NCBI GenBank assembly: GCA_000613465.1
Contig: BAJA01000027.1
Coordinates: 1-64,000 of the forward strand
DNA length: 64,000 bases
Direction of reading: 5' to 3'
Source of the DNA: Bacteroides nordii WAL 11050 = JCM 12987
GTDB taxonomy: Bacteria > Bacteroidota > Bacteroidia > Bacteroidales > Bacteroidaceae
The first letter of the stretch is position 1, and each line of letters starts with the position of its first letter. The notes under the pieces were generated by a model. That model was given only the letters and a program-made list of their open reading frames with translations, made no database searches and had not been told where the DNA came from. The position numbers and the translations under genes were made by a program. Shown one piece after another: positions 36,247 through 44,898 of the stretch.

Positions 36247-37137
36247 ATGAAAAAGATCATTTTAGCATGTATGATGCTCTTCCCGTTCATGGGTATTGCA
36301 GCACAAGAAAGCGAAACCAGAAAACAAACGACCGTAAACACTTCCGGCGACTCTATCATTATCCTGAAGGGAGAAGGTAACGTGAAAATCAAAATCTATG
36401 AAGAGAATATCTGTAACGGCACCAGACAGGAAGAGAAGCTTTTTGAAGGCGTCTACCTCACCCGTATCGACTCTGACCGCCCAAGCATATTGGATGCGCT
36501 CCCCTTTGCACCGAAAAAGCGCAACCGCTTCGACCCACATTCCAGTGGTTTTTATATGGGATTCAGCCGTCTCACAAGCGATTTCTATAGTTTCGGCCCC
36601 ACCGGAAAAGCATCACTGGATGCCGGTAAATCCTGGGAAATCGGTGCCAATCTTTTCTCCAGCCATATTGCTCTGACCCGTGATCGTCACTGGGGAATGA
36701 CCTTCGGGCTGGGTTGGGGATATACTTCTTTCCGTCTGGACGGCAATCAGGCTTTCCTGAAAGCAGAAGGCAGCACGGGTGTCTTTGACGGAGATGAGGA
36801 AACGATGTATAACAAAAGCCGTCTGCGCTACTTCCATTTTCGTATTCCTATCTCTATCGAATGGCAGACAAGAATCAACGGACGTCGCCCCGTATTCTTC
36901 GCTGCCGGACCGGAAGTGGAAATACGCCACGGTGTGAAATCAATGGCAAAAGTAAACGGACACAAAGAGACACTGGGTAAAGGCATGTATGTACACCCGG
37001 TAGGCATCAACCTGTTGGCACAAGCTGGATACGGCAGCCTGGGCTTCTATCTGCGCTATTCTACCTACGGGCTCTTTGAAAAAGGAAAAGGACCGGATGT
37101 ATCGCCAATGGCTTTCGGTATTTGTTGGTATTGGTAG
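36247..37137 (+). CDS. Outer-membrane beta-barrel protein of the ECF operon
   Basis: A 296-residue protein, signal peptide ending GIAAQ (residue ~20), then alternating strands with glycine/aromatic turns (SGFYMGFSRLTSDF, WGMTFGLGWGYTSFRLDG, YGSLGFYLRYSTYGLF) and a C-terminal aromatic MAFGICWYW, as for small outer-membrane barrels. 21 bases after the DUF6108-like gene. Together with the sigma and anti-sigma genes it suggests an envelope-response unit whose own products are its targets. Confidence 0.8.
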   Translation: MKKIILACMMLFPFMGIAAQESETRKQTTVNTSGDSIIILKGEGNVKIKIYEENICNGTRQEEKLFEGVYLTRIDSDRPSILDALPFAPKKRNRFDPHSSGFYMGFSRLTSDFYSFGPTGKASLDAGKSWEIGANLFSSHIALTRDRHWGMTFGLGWGYTSFRLDGNQAFLKAEGSTGVFDGDEETMYNKSRLRYFHFRIPISIEWQTRINGRRPVFFAAGPEVEIRHGVKSMAKVNGHKETLGKGMYVHPVGINLLAQAGYGSLGFYLRYSTYGLFEKGKGPDVSPMAFGICWYW

Positions 37138-37142
37138 GGAGA

Positions 37143-37383
37143 GAGTGATTAGTGATTAGTGATTAGTGGTAAGTGATTAGCGATAAGTGATTAGCGATAA
37201 GTGATTAGCGATAAGTGATTAGCGATAAGTGATTAGCGATAAGTGATTAGCGATAAGTGATTAGCGATAAGTGATTAGCGATAAGTGATTAGCGATAAGT
37301 GATTAGCGATAAGTGATTAGTGGTCTGCGCAATCGTTGCCATAGCGCAGCCCACTAATCGCTAATCACTTATCACTCATCACT
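37143..37383. repeat. 14-bp tandem array with inverted partner
   Basis: GTGATTAGCGATAA occurs ten times in perfect tandem (37173-37312), preceded by GTGATTAGT variants. After a centre with CCATAGCGCAGCC (GCGCAGC at 37344-37350) the complement ACTAATCGCTAATCACTTATC follows (about 37353-37373). The flavodoxin stop codon lies in the right arm. It is the whole 244-base gap. Confidence 0.95.
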
Positions 37384-37876
37384 ACTTTATAATCTCCTTA
37401 CACCACTCCCTCACCCGCTTGTCCGTCAGTTCCGCCTGATTATCAAGATCAATAACCAAGCCACACCATTGATTGCCACGCAGTGCACGAGACTTATTAA
37501 ATTTATATCCCTCTGTAGAAGTAAAACCAACCAGGGTGGCTCCGTCTTCTTCAAAAACATCTGCCAGTATGCCCATACCATCTACAAAGTTATCAGGATA
37601 CTTTGCCTGGTCACCCAGGCCAAAGATGGCTACTTTCTTTCCCTTCAGTTGAAGTGTCCTCAGCTCCGGCAGAAGTTCATCCCAATAGGTAGGCAGTTCC
37701 CCGTCAAACCAGGTAGAAGCTCCCACAATCAAATAGTCGTATGCTTCAAAATCATTCTGCCAGGCGTTCTCTACAGAGACTACCTCAACTGCATCACCCA
37801 ACTCTTTTTGTATCTTTTTTGCTACCAAGGCCGTCTTATCCGAATTGGCAGCGTAAATCAATGCTATCTTTTTCAT
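37382..37876 (-). CDS. fldA: Flavodoxin
   Basis: A 164-residue FMN electron carrier: MKKIALIYAANSDKTALVAKKI holds an unusual variant of the phosphate-binding loop (AANSDKTA in place of the common GSxTGNT), with YLIVGASTWFDGELPTYWDELLPEL and AIFGLGDQAKYPDNFVDGMGIL of long-chain flavodoxins. It could serve the ferredoxin-linked enzymes when iron is low. Its 5' leader overlaps the second copy of the 174-bp repeat; its stop codon TAG lies in the repeat word at 37382-37384. Confidence 0.92.
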   Translation of the reverse strand: MKKIALIYAANSDKTALVAKKIQKELGDAVEVVSVENAWQNDFEAYDYLIVGASTWFDGELPTYWDELLPELRTLQLKGKKVAIFGLGDQAKYPDNFVDGMGILADVFEEDGATLVGFTSTEGYKFNKSRALRGNQWCGLVIDLDNQAELTDKRVREWCKEIIK

Positions 37877-37880
37877 ATAA

Positions 37881-38054
37881 GTAGTACTTTAAATTTAGTT
37901 CATACTATGTGACAGCGTTTTATTGAAACGCAAATGATCGCAGATTTTCGCAGATTAAATGGCTGCGCTATACTTGAGCGATGATATGCTTTGCGTGAAT
38001 CTGCGAGTTTCTGCGTTTCAATAACAGTATCATATAATGATGAACGATTATTTA
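37881..38054. repeat. ~174-bp dispersed repeat, copy 2
   Basis: Second copy of the repeat at 34496-34669, same orientation; GCTGCGC core at 37962-37968. It starts five bases upstream of the flavodoxin ATG and ends just past the E1 stop. Confidence 0.9.
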
Positions 38055-38068
38055 TCAATCTATCTTTC

Positions 38069-40104
38069 TTAATATTCCAATAACTCTTTTGCTGTTGCAT
38101 ATATCTTTTCTTCATCGGGCAAAATAGCACGTTCCAGTACCGGATGGAACCCAACCGGCGTAAATGTGGAACCTACACGACGGATAGGGGCATCAAGATG
38201 CCTGAACATCTCCGTCCCAAGAGTAGCAGCTACCTCGCACCAAAGCCTGAAAAGACTTTATCTTCGTGTACCACCAATGCCTTGCTGGTTTTCTTTACCG
38301 ATTCAAAGATAGTCTCTTTGTCTAACGGGATCAGTGAACGAAGGTCGATCACTTCCACTTCCCATCCGCTTTCCTTCGCCAGGCGTTCGGCTACGTTAAG
38401 GCAAAAATGGGTAGTATTGCCATAAGTGATAATACTCAGATCGGAGCCTTCACGACGGATACGGGCCTTACCAAAAGGTACCTCAAAATCTTCGGGCACA
38501 ATGGCTGAGGCTTCTACTGAATTGTACAGAGCTTTCGGTTCAATAAATAAAGTGAATCCCCGCGAACGCATACTTGTACGAAGCAGTCCGGCCGCATCAT
38601 CGGCAAAAGAAGGACATACGATCCGCGCTCCGGGAAGGGTGGTAAGAGCTCCTTCTATGTTTTGGGAGTGATACAGTCCGCCACCGATATAACCACCCGA
38701 AGCTAATCTCAGGGTGATATTGGGAACAAATTTTCCGTTGCTTCGCCAGTACTCGTGTGTACACTCTACGTACTGCTCTACGGCCGGCCAGAAATAATCG
38801 GCAAACTCAGCACCTTCTATCACAACATGTATCTTCGGGTCGAAGCGACACATACCATTGGCCGTACCTACGATATAATCTTCGGCAATCGGTGCACTGA
38901 ATACACGGGCATCGCCAAACTCCTGTTGCATGCCTTTGGTGACATTAAATACGCCTCCTTTTTCTTTGTTTGCCACATCCTGTCCCCAGATAAAGGTATC
39001 GGGATTGCGCCTGAACTCAGACTTCAGTGTTTCATTAATAGCAGTCACCATAAAAGCCTTCTCTCCTTCTACCTCCTTGTGAGTTCCATCCGGATACTTC
39101 TTCGGTTCATAAGGTTCCGGCAGTACAAAGTCAAAAATCGACTTCGGATCGGGATCGGGAGCAGCAAGTGCTTTGCGATTGGCAGCACTAAGCTCTTTTT
39201 TCGCTTCGGCTTCTATCTTTTGCAAATCCTCTTCCGAGAGTCGTTTGTAACGGAGCAACATCCGGCGGAATTTCATCAGCGGATCGGCATCTTTCACATA
39301 GGTAAGTTCGTTCTCATCGCGGTAAAGGGTATGCTTGTCCGAATTGGAATGCGAACCGATACGGACACAATTGGCATGCACAATCACCGGGGTGCGATTG
39401 GCAATGGCAAACTCACGGGCTTCGGTCATCGCATTCATAGAGTCGAACACGTCTTTGCCGTTACAATGAATGATTTTCAGATTCTTAAAGCCGGAGAAGT
39501 TATCGGCAACTTTACGGTTGGCAGTCTGCTCATCTTTCGGGACAGAGATACCATAACCATTGTCCTGCCATACAAAGATAACAGGCAGGCGCTCAAGACT
39601 GGCCCCATTGACAGCTTCGTAAACAAAGCCCTCGGAGGAGGCCGATTCGCCATGCGAAGTGATCGCAACACCCCGGTGGCCGTAGTAAACCATAGCCCGG
39701 GCTACGCCTGCGGCATGCAAGTCGTGTGTACCGGTGGCAGAAGAGACATTTTCAATGTGCCACTCCGGTTTGGCGAAGTGATTGGACATGTGACGACCGC
39801 CACTACCGGGGTCGGTAGCTTTGGAAATGCCGTTTAGAATCAGTTCCTCTACGCTCATTCCGGCAGAAAGAGCGGTAAGCATATCGCGGTAGTATGGGAA
39901 AAGAAAATCTTCTCCTTTGGTGAAAACCTGCCCGATGGCTAACTGAATGCCATCATGCCCGGCATAAGGGGCGTGGAAAGACCACCCTAAAGATTGCAAC
40001 AAATAAGACGGTGTTTTCTCGTCGAGTGCACGTCCTAAAGTCATCAGATAGTACCATTTACGAAGCGTGGCTTCGTCAGTAGTCTTAATATCATATTTCT
40101 TCAT
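38069..40104 (-). CDS. 2-oxoacid dehydrogenase E1, fused alpha-beta, one-base deletion
   Basis: A TPP-dependent E1 of about 678 residues combining alpha (residues about 1-330) and beta (about 345-678) subunits in one chain. Visible: SFHAPYAGHDGIQLAIGQ, PGSGGRHMSNHF, the TPP motif HGESASSEGFVYEAVNGASLERLPVIFVWQDNGYGIS, then beta-subunit FIWGQDVANKEKGGVF and LASGGYIGGGLYHSQN. The frame breaks near 38237: one extra base converts GFGAR-stop to GFGAEVAATLGTEMFRHLDAP, ending at 38069. Acts with E2, lpdA and lplA in the same operon. Branched-chain 2-oxoacid or pyruvate as substrate is undecided. Confidence 0.9.
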
Positions 40105-40115
40105 AAATCTTTTTT

Positions 40116-40150
40116 TGTGCTTCCCGCACGGGGAGGTGCGGCAGGCGATG
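40116..40150. repeat. GTGCTTCCCGCAC repeat, copy 1
   Basis: GTGCTTCCCGCACGGGGAGG and the following GCGGCAGGCGATG recur at 56949-56990 inside the 3' end of the GH95-like gene, with few differences. It lies just before the E1 ATG. Confidence 0.75.
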
Positions 40151-40246
40151 ATTGTATATTAATGGGGGTATCAATGTGTATTTTTATTTGACATTTAGGG
40201 GATACTTCGAGGGAGGCTTCGGGAGGGGGTGTTGTGACACACTGAT

Positions 40247-40394
40247 GTCATGCTCGGTGACATCAAGGATGTCATGCCCGGTGACATCAGGGATGTCATA
40301 CCCGGTGACATCAGTGTGTCATGACTGGTGACACAGGTGTGTCATGACTGGTGACACAGGTGTGTCATGACCGGTGACACAGGTGTGTCATAAC
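40247..40394. repeat. Six tandem 23/24-bp units with internal dyad, between E2 and E1
   Basis: Units start at 40247, 40271, 40295, 40318, 40341 and 40364; a partial seventh follows at 40387. Each opens GTCATG/AnnCGGTGAC or close, an internal GTCA...TGAC dyad. The first two units are 24 bp and the rest 23 bp. Tail changes from ATCA-GGAT to ACAGGTGT midway. Together with the short repeat at 40116-40150 it makes up the 329-base gap within the operon. Confidence 0.95.
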
Positions 40395-40433
40395 AGCATC
40401 CCCAAAAAGCTGCTCAGAAGTACCACAGGGGCA

Positions 40434-41771
40434 TTATTCTGAGGTGAAACGCTCTAAATAATCTGCTATAAAATGGAGGAAGTTACCCCCTAATGAGCCA
40501 TCTACTACCCGGTGGTCATAAGAGAGAGACAGGTACATTTTATGCCGGATAGCGATCACATCTCCTTCGGGAGTTTCTTTTACAACCGGCTTCTTCTCAA
40601 TACTTCCCACACCCAGGATAGCGACCTCCGGCTGATTGATTACCGGAGTACCAAAAAGCATCTTAAATGTACCGTAGTTGGTGATTGTAAATGTTCCGCC
40701 ACTAATCTCGTCAGGAGTCAGCTTATTATTGCGGGCTTTAAGTGCCAGTGAGTTTATGCTCAGTGCCAGTCCGTTCAGGTTCAGGCGGTCGGCATCATGG
40801 ATGACAGGTACAATCAGATTACCGTCATTCAGCGATACGGCAACCCCGATATTGATGTGCTTCTTAAACAGTATATTGTAACCGTCAACAGATACATTCA
40901 CCTGCGGATAAGCAACCAATGCTTTAGCCACCGCCTCTGTTATGACAGGCATATAAGTCAGCTTCACACCCTCCCGACGGAAGAATGCATCTTTATTCTT
41001 CTCACGCCAATGAACCAGCCGGGTCACATCAACTTCGACTACATTGGTTACGTGTGGAGAAACTTTCTTCGACATTACCATATGATCGGCGATAATCTTA
41101 CGGACAAAATCCATAGGCTTCACTTCCACATCCGAAGTGGACCTGGCTACCGGAGCAGGCGAGACAACCGGTGCAACCGGAGCAGTGGTAGCAGCAGATA
41201 CAGGCGAAGTAGCCGGAGCTGTACTCACCGGAGCCTCTTTGGATATAGCGGCTGCTTGCTGAACAGTAACTTTAGGCGCAGCAGAACTACCACTCTTCTT
41301 CCGGGCAATGTAATCTTTGATATCTTTCTTACTCAACCGCCCCTCATAACCTGTACCGGGAATGGTATCCAGTTCTTCCCTCTGAATTTTTGCTTCCCGT
41401 GCCAGCTGTAACACAACGGGCGAGTACCAACGCTCTTCTTCGGCTTTCACAGCTTTCTCCTGCGGAGAGTCAGAAGTGGGTATTCCGCTTGATGGTTGCT
41501 CTGTTTCGGTTTCTTCCTGTTCGCCTTCTCCACCCATATCTACAAGGGCAACCACAGTTCCTACCGGCACTGTATCGCCTTCTTTAAACAATATCTCTAC
41601 CACCTTGCCGGCTACGGGAGACGGAACTTCGGCACTCACTTTGGCAGTGTTTACCTCAAACAACACATCGTCTTCCTGAATGACGTCGCCTACTTGTACC
41701 GACCAGGATATAATGGTACCTTCAGTGACACTCTCACCCAATTTGGGCATCTTTATTTCAAACTTTGGCAT
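40434..41771 (-). CDS. 2-oxoacid dehydrogenase E2 (dihydrolipoyl acyltransferase)
   Basis: A 445-residue acyltransferase. N-terminal lipoyl domain with lipoylation Lys in FEVNTAKVSAEVPSP (around residue 44), acidic and Ala/Pro-rich linkers, a peripheral subunit-binding domain (YSPVVLQLAREAKIQREELDTIPGTGYEGRLSKKDI), a second Ala/Val/Pro linker, and a C-terminal catalytic CoA-dependent domain with SYDHRVVDGSLGG (active His-Asp). The substrate class cannot be settled. Upstream is the lipoate ligase, 183 bases away, with a repeat in between. Confidence 0.93.
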   Translation of the reverse strand: MPKFEIKMPKLGESVTEGTIISWSVQVGDVIQEDDVLFEVNTAKVSAEVPSPVAGKVVEILFKEGDTVPVGTVVALVDMGGEGEQEETETEQPSSGIPTSDSPQEKAVKAEEERWYSPVVLQLAREAKIQREELDTIPGTGYEGRLSKKDIKDYIARKKSGSSAAPKVTVQQAAAISKEAPVSTAPATSPVSAATTAPVAPVVSPAPVARSTSDVEVKPMDFVRKIIADHMVMSKKVSPHVTNVVEVDVTRLVHWREKNKDAFFRREGVKLTYMPVITEAVAKALVAYPQVNVSVDGYNILFKKHINIGVAVSLNDGNLIVPVIHDADRLNLNGLALSINSLALKARNNKLTPDEISGGTFTITNYGTFKMLFGTPVINQPEVAILGVGSIEKKPVVKETPEGDVIAIRHKMYLSLSYDHRVVDGSLGGNFLHFIADYLERFTSE

Positions 41772-41867
41772 ATAACTTATTCTTTTATTATTATTGACTT
41801 ATATAGATTAAACAACCTTCCGGATTAGAAAGTTCCGAGTTAATAGTTTATAGTTGTTATCACCCCG

Positions 41868-41958
41868 CACAATAACTGTCCACTGTCAATTGTCCACTGT
41901 CAATTGTCCATTGTCCACTGTCAATTGTCCACTGTCAATTGTCCATTGTCCCCTGTCA
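41868..41958. repeat. Direct word repeat CACTGTCAATTGTC
   Basis: The words TGTCCACTGTCAATTGTCCA recur about six times in tandem with no inverted partner found; same words as the right arm at 18.7 kb. It lies between lplA and E2. Confidence 0.85.
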
Positions 41959-42690
41959 ATTCCCCCAAATCCACGCTTCCGTAGCATACTTCCCACGCTT
42001 CAGCCGTTCAATAGCTTCTATATCATTACGGGTAAAATGATAGATAGGATTCTCTCCATTCTCACTCAGAAAGTAATGAAACAGGAGCCGTAGAAAGCGT
42101 CGCATATCCGGAGGTTGTTGCAAATGCCTGCACACATTGGTCACTTCACTTTTTACTGACGGCACAGCGCGCACTATGTGAGAACCGGGAGCCAGTACTT
42201 CCGGCTCCGACCTGCCATTGAGCGAGGCATTCAATGCCTCGATGTTTGTAGAAAAGAGGAGTGTGCAGTGATACATCACTCTGTTTTTGTGGATACACTG
42301 TGCACTACCGGATATCTTCTGCCCGTCGATATACACTCCTAAGCGACTGTCCGCACTGGCAGTGATCCCTACTGTTGCCAGAAAATCAATGGTCTGTTGC
42401 AGATAATAGTTGAAGTCGGGCTGAGTAGCAGTCTCTATGAAAGTGAGGTTGACATTTCCCGCATCGTGATAAACTGCACCTCCACCGGAGAAACGGCGGG
42501 CAATCCTCACACCGTACTGCTGCGTGTAGTCCGTATCCACTTCTGCCTCCACACGCTGGTGTTTGCCGATAACCACCGTAGGAGTTGCCTGCCAGAGCAT
42601 GAAATAGTTCTCACGCTTCTGCTTCAACAGATATTCTTCTGCTGCCAGATTGAAATAGATATCCGTACAGCGGTTGTCTATGCAGAACAT
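41956..42690 (-). CDS. lplA: Lipoate-protein ligase
   Basis: A 244-residue LplA/BPL-fold enzyme that activates lipoate and attaches it to the E2 lipoyl lysine. Motifs: RRFSGGGAVYHDAGNVNLTFI (RRxSGGGAVYHDxGN loop, residues about 66-85), and VYIDGQKISGSAQC, with the catalytic Lys. It overlaps the lpdA stop by one base and lies within the dehydrogenase operon, so it is likely to modify this complex's E2. A lipoate-scavenging rather than biosynthetic route is implied. Confidence 0.92.
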   Translation of the reverse strand: MFCIDNRCTDIYFNLAAEEYLLKQKRENYFMLWQATPTVVIGKHQRVEAEVDTDYTQQYGVRIARRFSGGGAVYHDAGNVNLTFIETATQPDFNYYLQQTIDFLATVGITASADSRLGVYIDGQKISGSAQCIHKNRVMYHCTLLFSTNIEALNASLNGRSEPEVLAPGSHIVRAVPSVKSEVTNVCRHLQQPPDMRRFLRLLFHYFLSENGENPIYHFTRNDIEAIERLKRGKYATEAWIWGN

Positions 42691-44038
42691 CAGGCAAAAA
42701 GGGTTTCATGGAAAATCTCTCCCACCGTGGGGTGAGGAAATACGTTCTTCTTAAACTCTTCTACCGTATATCCGTGCTCGATGGCAATACCTGCCACTAC
42801 AATTAGTTCCGAAGCCGGATTCCCCAACAAGTGACAGCCGATGATATGCTCATCTTCATCAAGAATCAGTTTGCAAAGCCCATTTCCCAATTCATTCTCG
42901 GCAATAAAACGCCCGGAGTAGACCATTGGTAACTTCTGTACCCGGTAACTCACCCCTCCGGCAATCAGCTCTTCTTCCGTCTTCCCCACCCCCGCAAGTT
43001 CGGGATTGGTATAAACTACTCCGGGAATGTAGTCATAGTTCATCTTATCTTCTACGCCCAAAATGTGGTTAATAGCCACCTCACTCTCACGGATGGCAGT
43101 ATGTGCCAGCATCGAATGGCCTGTAATATCACCACAAGCATATACATGCGGGTGAGAGGTTTGCATGTGCTCATTTACTTTCACCCCACTACGGTGTAGC
43201 TCGATGTTCAGTTTATCAAGCCCCACCTGGCCTATATTTGCTTTACGTCCCACGCTTACTAATATCTTATCTGCTTCAAGTACAGTTGTTTTCCCGTCTC
43301 TCTCTACTGTAACTCCTGCCTTACCCACTTCAATCACTTTTGTATTCAGATAGAAATTAACACCCCGTTTCGTATAGTCTGCCCGGAGCATGGCGCTGGT
43401 TTCTTTATCCATCGCACCCAGAATTTCGGGCATCATCTCGACCACTGCTACCCGCACTCCCATACTGTTGAAGAAAGAGGCGAACTCCATACCGATTACG
43501 CCACCACCAATGATGACGAGTGACCGGGGGAGCTGCGTCGACTCCAGGGCTTCTTTTGAAGTCCAGTAATCTACATCCGTAAGCCCCTTTATCGGAGGAA
43601 TCACCGTATCAGAGCCCGTACAAACCATCAGATAGGTCACCTCATACGATTCGTCCTCACTGCTAATGTGTATTCGCCCATCCTTCTCCCCCACTATGAG
43701 GCTTCATGCTCCACAATCGTTACACCGTAGGAAGTTACCGTCATTGTCACTCCTCCCGTCAGCTTCTTCACTGTCTTGTCTTTGCGGTTGATAATCTTTT
43801 CCATATCAAACGCGGGAAGCCCGGAGACGGAAACACCATACTTGGATGCTCCTTTTATATTATCCAGCACTTTGGCGGAGTACAATAATGTTTTGGTTGG
43901 GATACATCCTTCGTTAAGGCATACCCCTCCCATTGCTTTTTTCTCAAACAGTACGGTTCTCAGACCGTTGGCCCCTGCACGCTCGGCAGCGGTATATCCG
44001 GCGGGACCTCCGCCAATGATTGCTATATCAAATTTCAT
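42690..44038 (-). CDS. lpdA: Dihydrolipoyl dehydrogenase (E3), one-base deletion
   Basis: FAD disulfide oxidoreductase regenerating lipoamide on E2. ATG 44038 gives MKFDIAIIGGGPAGYTAAERA (FAD GxGxxG); GGVCLNEGCIPTK is the redox-active CxxxxC. NAD-binding VIIGGGVIGMEFASFF and C-terminal HPHPTVGEIFHETLF (His-Glu catalytic pair) are in the second part. The frame breaks near 43697: one extra base gives VEHEASIVGEKDGRIHIS, joining the two parts into about 449 residues. First gene of the lpdA-lplA-E2-E1 operon. Confidence 0.95.
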
Positions 44039-44117
44039 ACGCTGATTGTTTTTAAATAAAATATGATATAACAACAAATAAAAGAAGAACTTGGTTGCCG
44101 GGAATTGTCTGAATGAT

Positions 44118-44125
44118 TACCTTTG
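44118..44125 (+). promoter_or_regulatory. -7 box for the deaminase gene
   Basis: TACCTTTG fits TAnnTTTG, 24 bases before the ATG; a TTG is about 20 bases upstream of the box. Confidence 0.5.
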
Positions 44126-44149
44126 CCTTAAAACTAAATCTTAAAAGAA

Positions 44150-44617
44150 ATGACTAAGGAAGAATTAATGCGGAAAGCCATTGAGCTTTCAAAAGAAAAT
44201 GTCGCTAATGGTGGTGGCCCGTTTGGTGCTGTTATTGCCAAAGACGGAGAGATTATTGCTACCGGAGTAAACCGCGTAACTGCCTCTTGCGACCCTACAG
44301 CCCATGCGGAAGTCAGCGCTATCCGTGCTGCTGCTGCCCAGCTTGGTACATTCAACCTAAGCGGTTACGAAATATATACTTCGTGTGAGCCCTGCCCGAT
44401 GTGTCTGGGAGCGATCTATTGGGCACGACTGGATAAAATGTATTATGGCAATAACAAAACGGATGCGAAGAATATAGGGTTCGACGACTCATTTATTTAT
44501 GACGAACTGGAATTGAAGCCCGCAGACCGGAAATTGCCTTCGGAGGTACTGCTCCACAATGAAGCTATCAAGGCTTTTGAAGAGTGGGCGGAGAAGGAAG
44601 ATAAAGTGGAGTATTGA
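44150..44617 (+). CDS. guaD: Nucleoside/guanine deaminase of the cytidine-deaminase fold
   Basis: A 155-residue zinc deaminase. HAEV (the catalytic Glu, residues about 56-59) and CEPCPMCLGAIYWAR (PCxxC zinc site) are complete; the GGGPFGAVIAKDG and IYWARLDKMYYGNNKTDAKNIGFDD segments match guanine deaminase of the GuaD (B. subtilis) group more than cytidine or tRNA-adenosine deaminases. Deamination of guanine to xanthine is likely; related nucleosides remain possible. Monocistronic, divergent from lpdA. Confidence 0.88.
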   Translation: MTKEELMRKAIELSKENVANGGGPFGAVIAKDGEIIATGVNRVTASCDPTAHAEVSAIRAAAAQLGTFNLSGYEIYTSCEPCPMCLGAIYWARLDKMYYGNNKTDAKNIGFDDSFIYDELELKPADRKLPSEVLLHNEAIKAFEEWAEKEDKVEY

Positions 44618-44821
44618 TTAATCCTATTAACATTCCTGAGAATCATACGTACTATGCCTGACAAAGAATGCATAGTTTACATCTGAACTATGCATTTTAA
44701 GGGAGCGTTAAAATGCATTTTAAGGTATTGTTAAATACGTACTTTAGGACTCGTAATATTATCTTTCCTAAATGGTAACATAAAGCGTTGCAACATAGAA
44801 GTATACGCTATATAAAACAAG

Positions 44822-44860
44822 AATCCCCGGAGTACTGCATTTCTCCGGGGATCTTTTTCA
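44822..44860. terminator. Bidirectional terminator between guaD and the FadL-like gene
   Basis: ATCCCCGGAG (44823-44832) pairs with CTCCGGGGAT (44843-44852); TCTTTTTC follows on the plus strand. It serves convergent genes. Upstream, a chain of small stems built on TGCA (44669-44723) is the only other structure in the 280-base gap. Confidence 0.85.
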
Positions 44861-44898
44861 CACACAAAAGTTATAATTGCAATTGAAACTCTTCTTTT

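Noticed and set aside
37173..37312. Regular repeats suggesting a CRISPR array
   Set aside because: Units are contiguous 14-mers with no spacers between them and no cas genes nearby. The 40247-40394 array was rejected for the same reason.
38755..39837. 360-residue plus-strand frame opposite the E1 gene
   Set aside because: Antisense to a highly conserved E1 reading frame; no family features.
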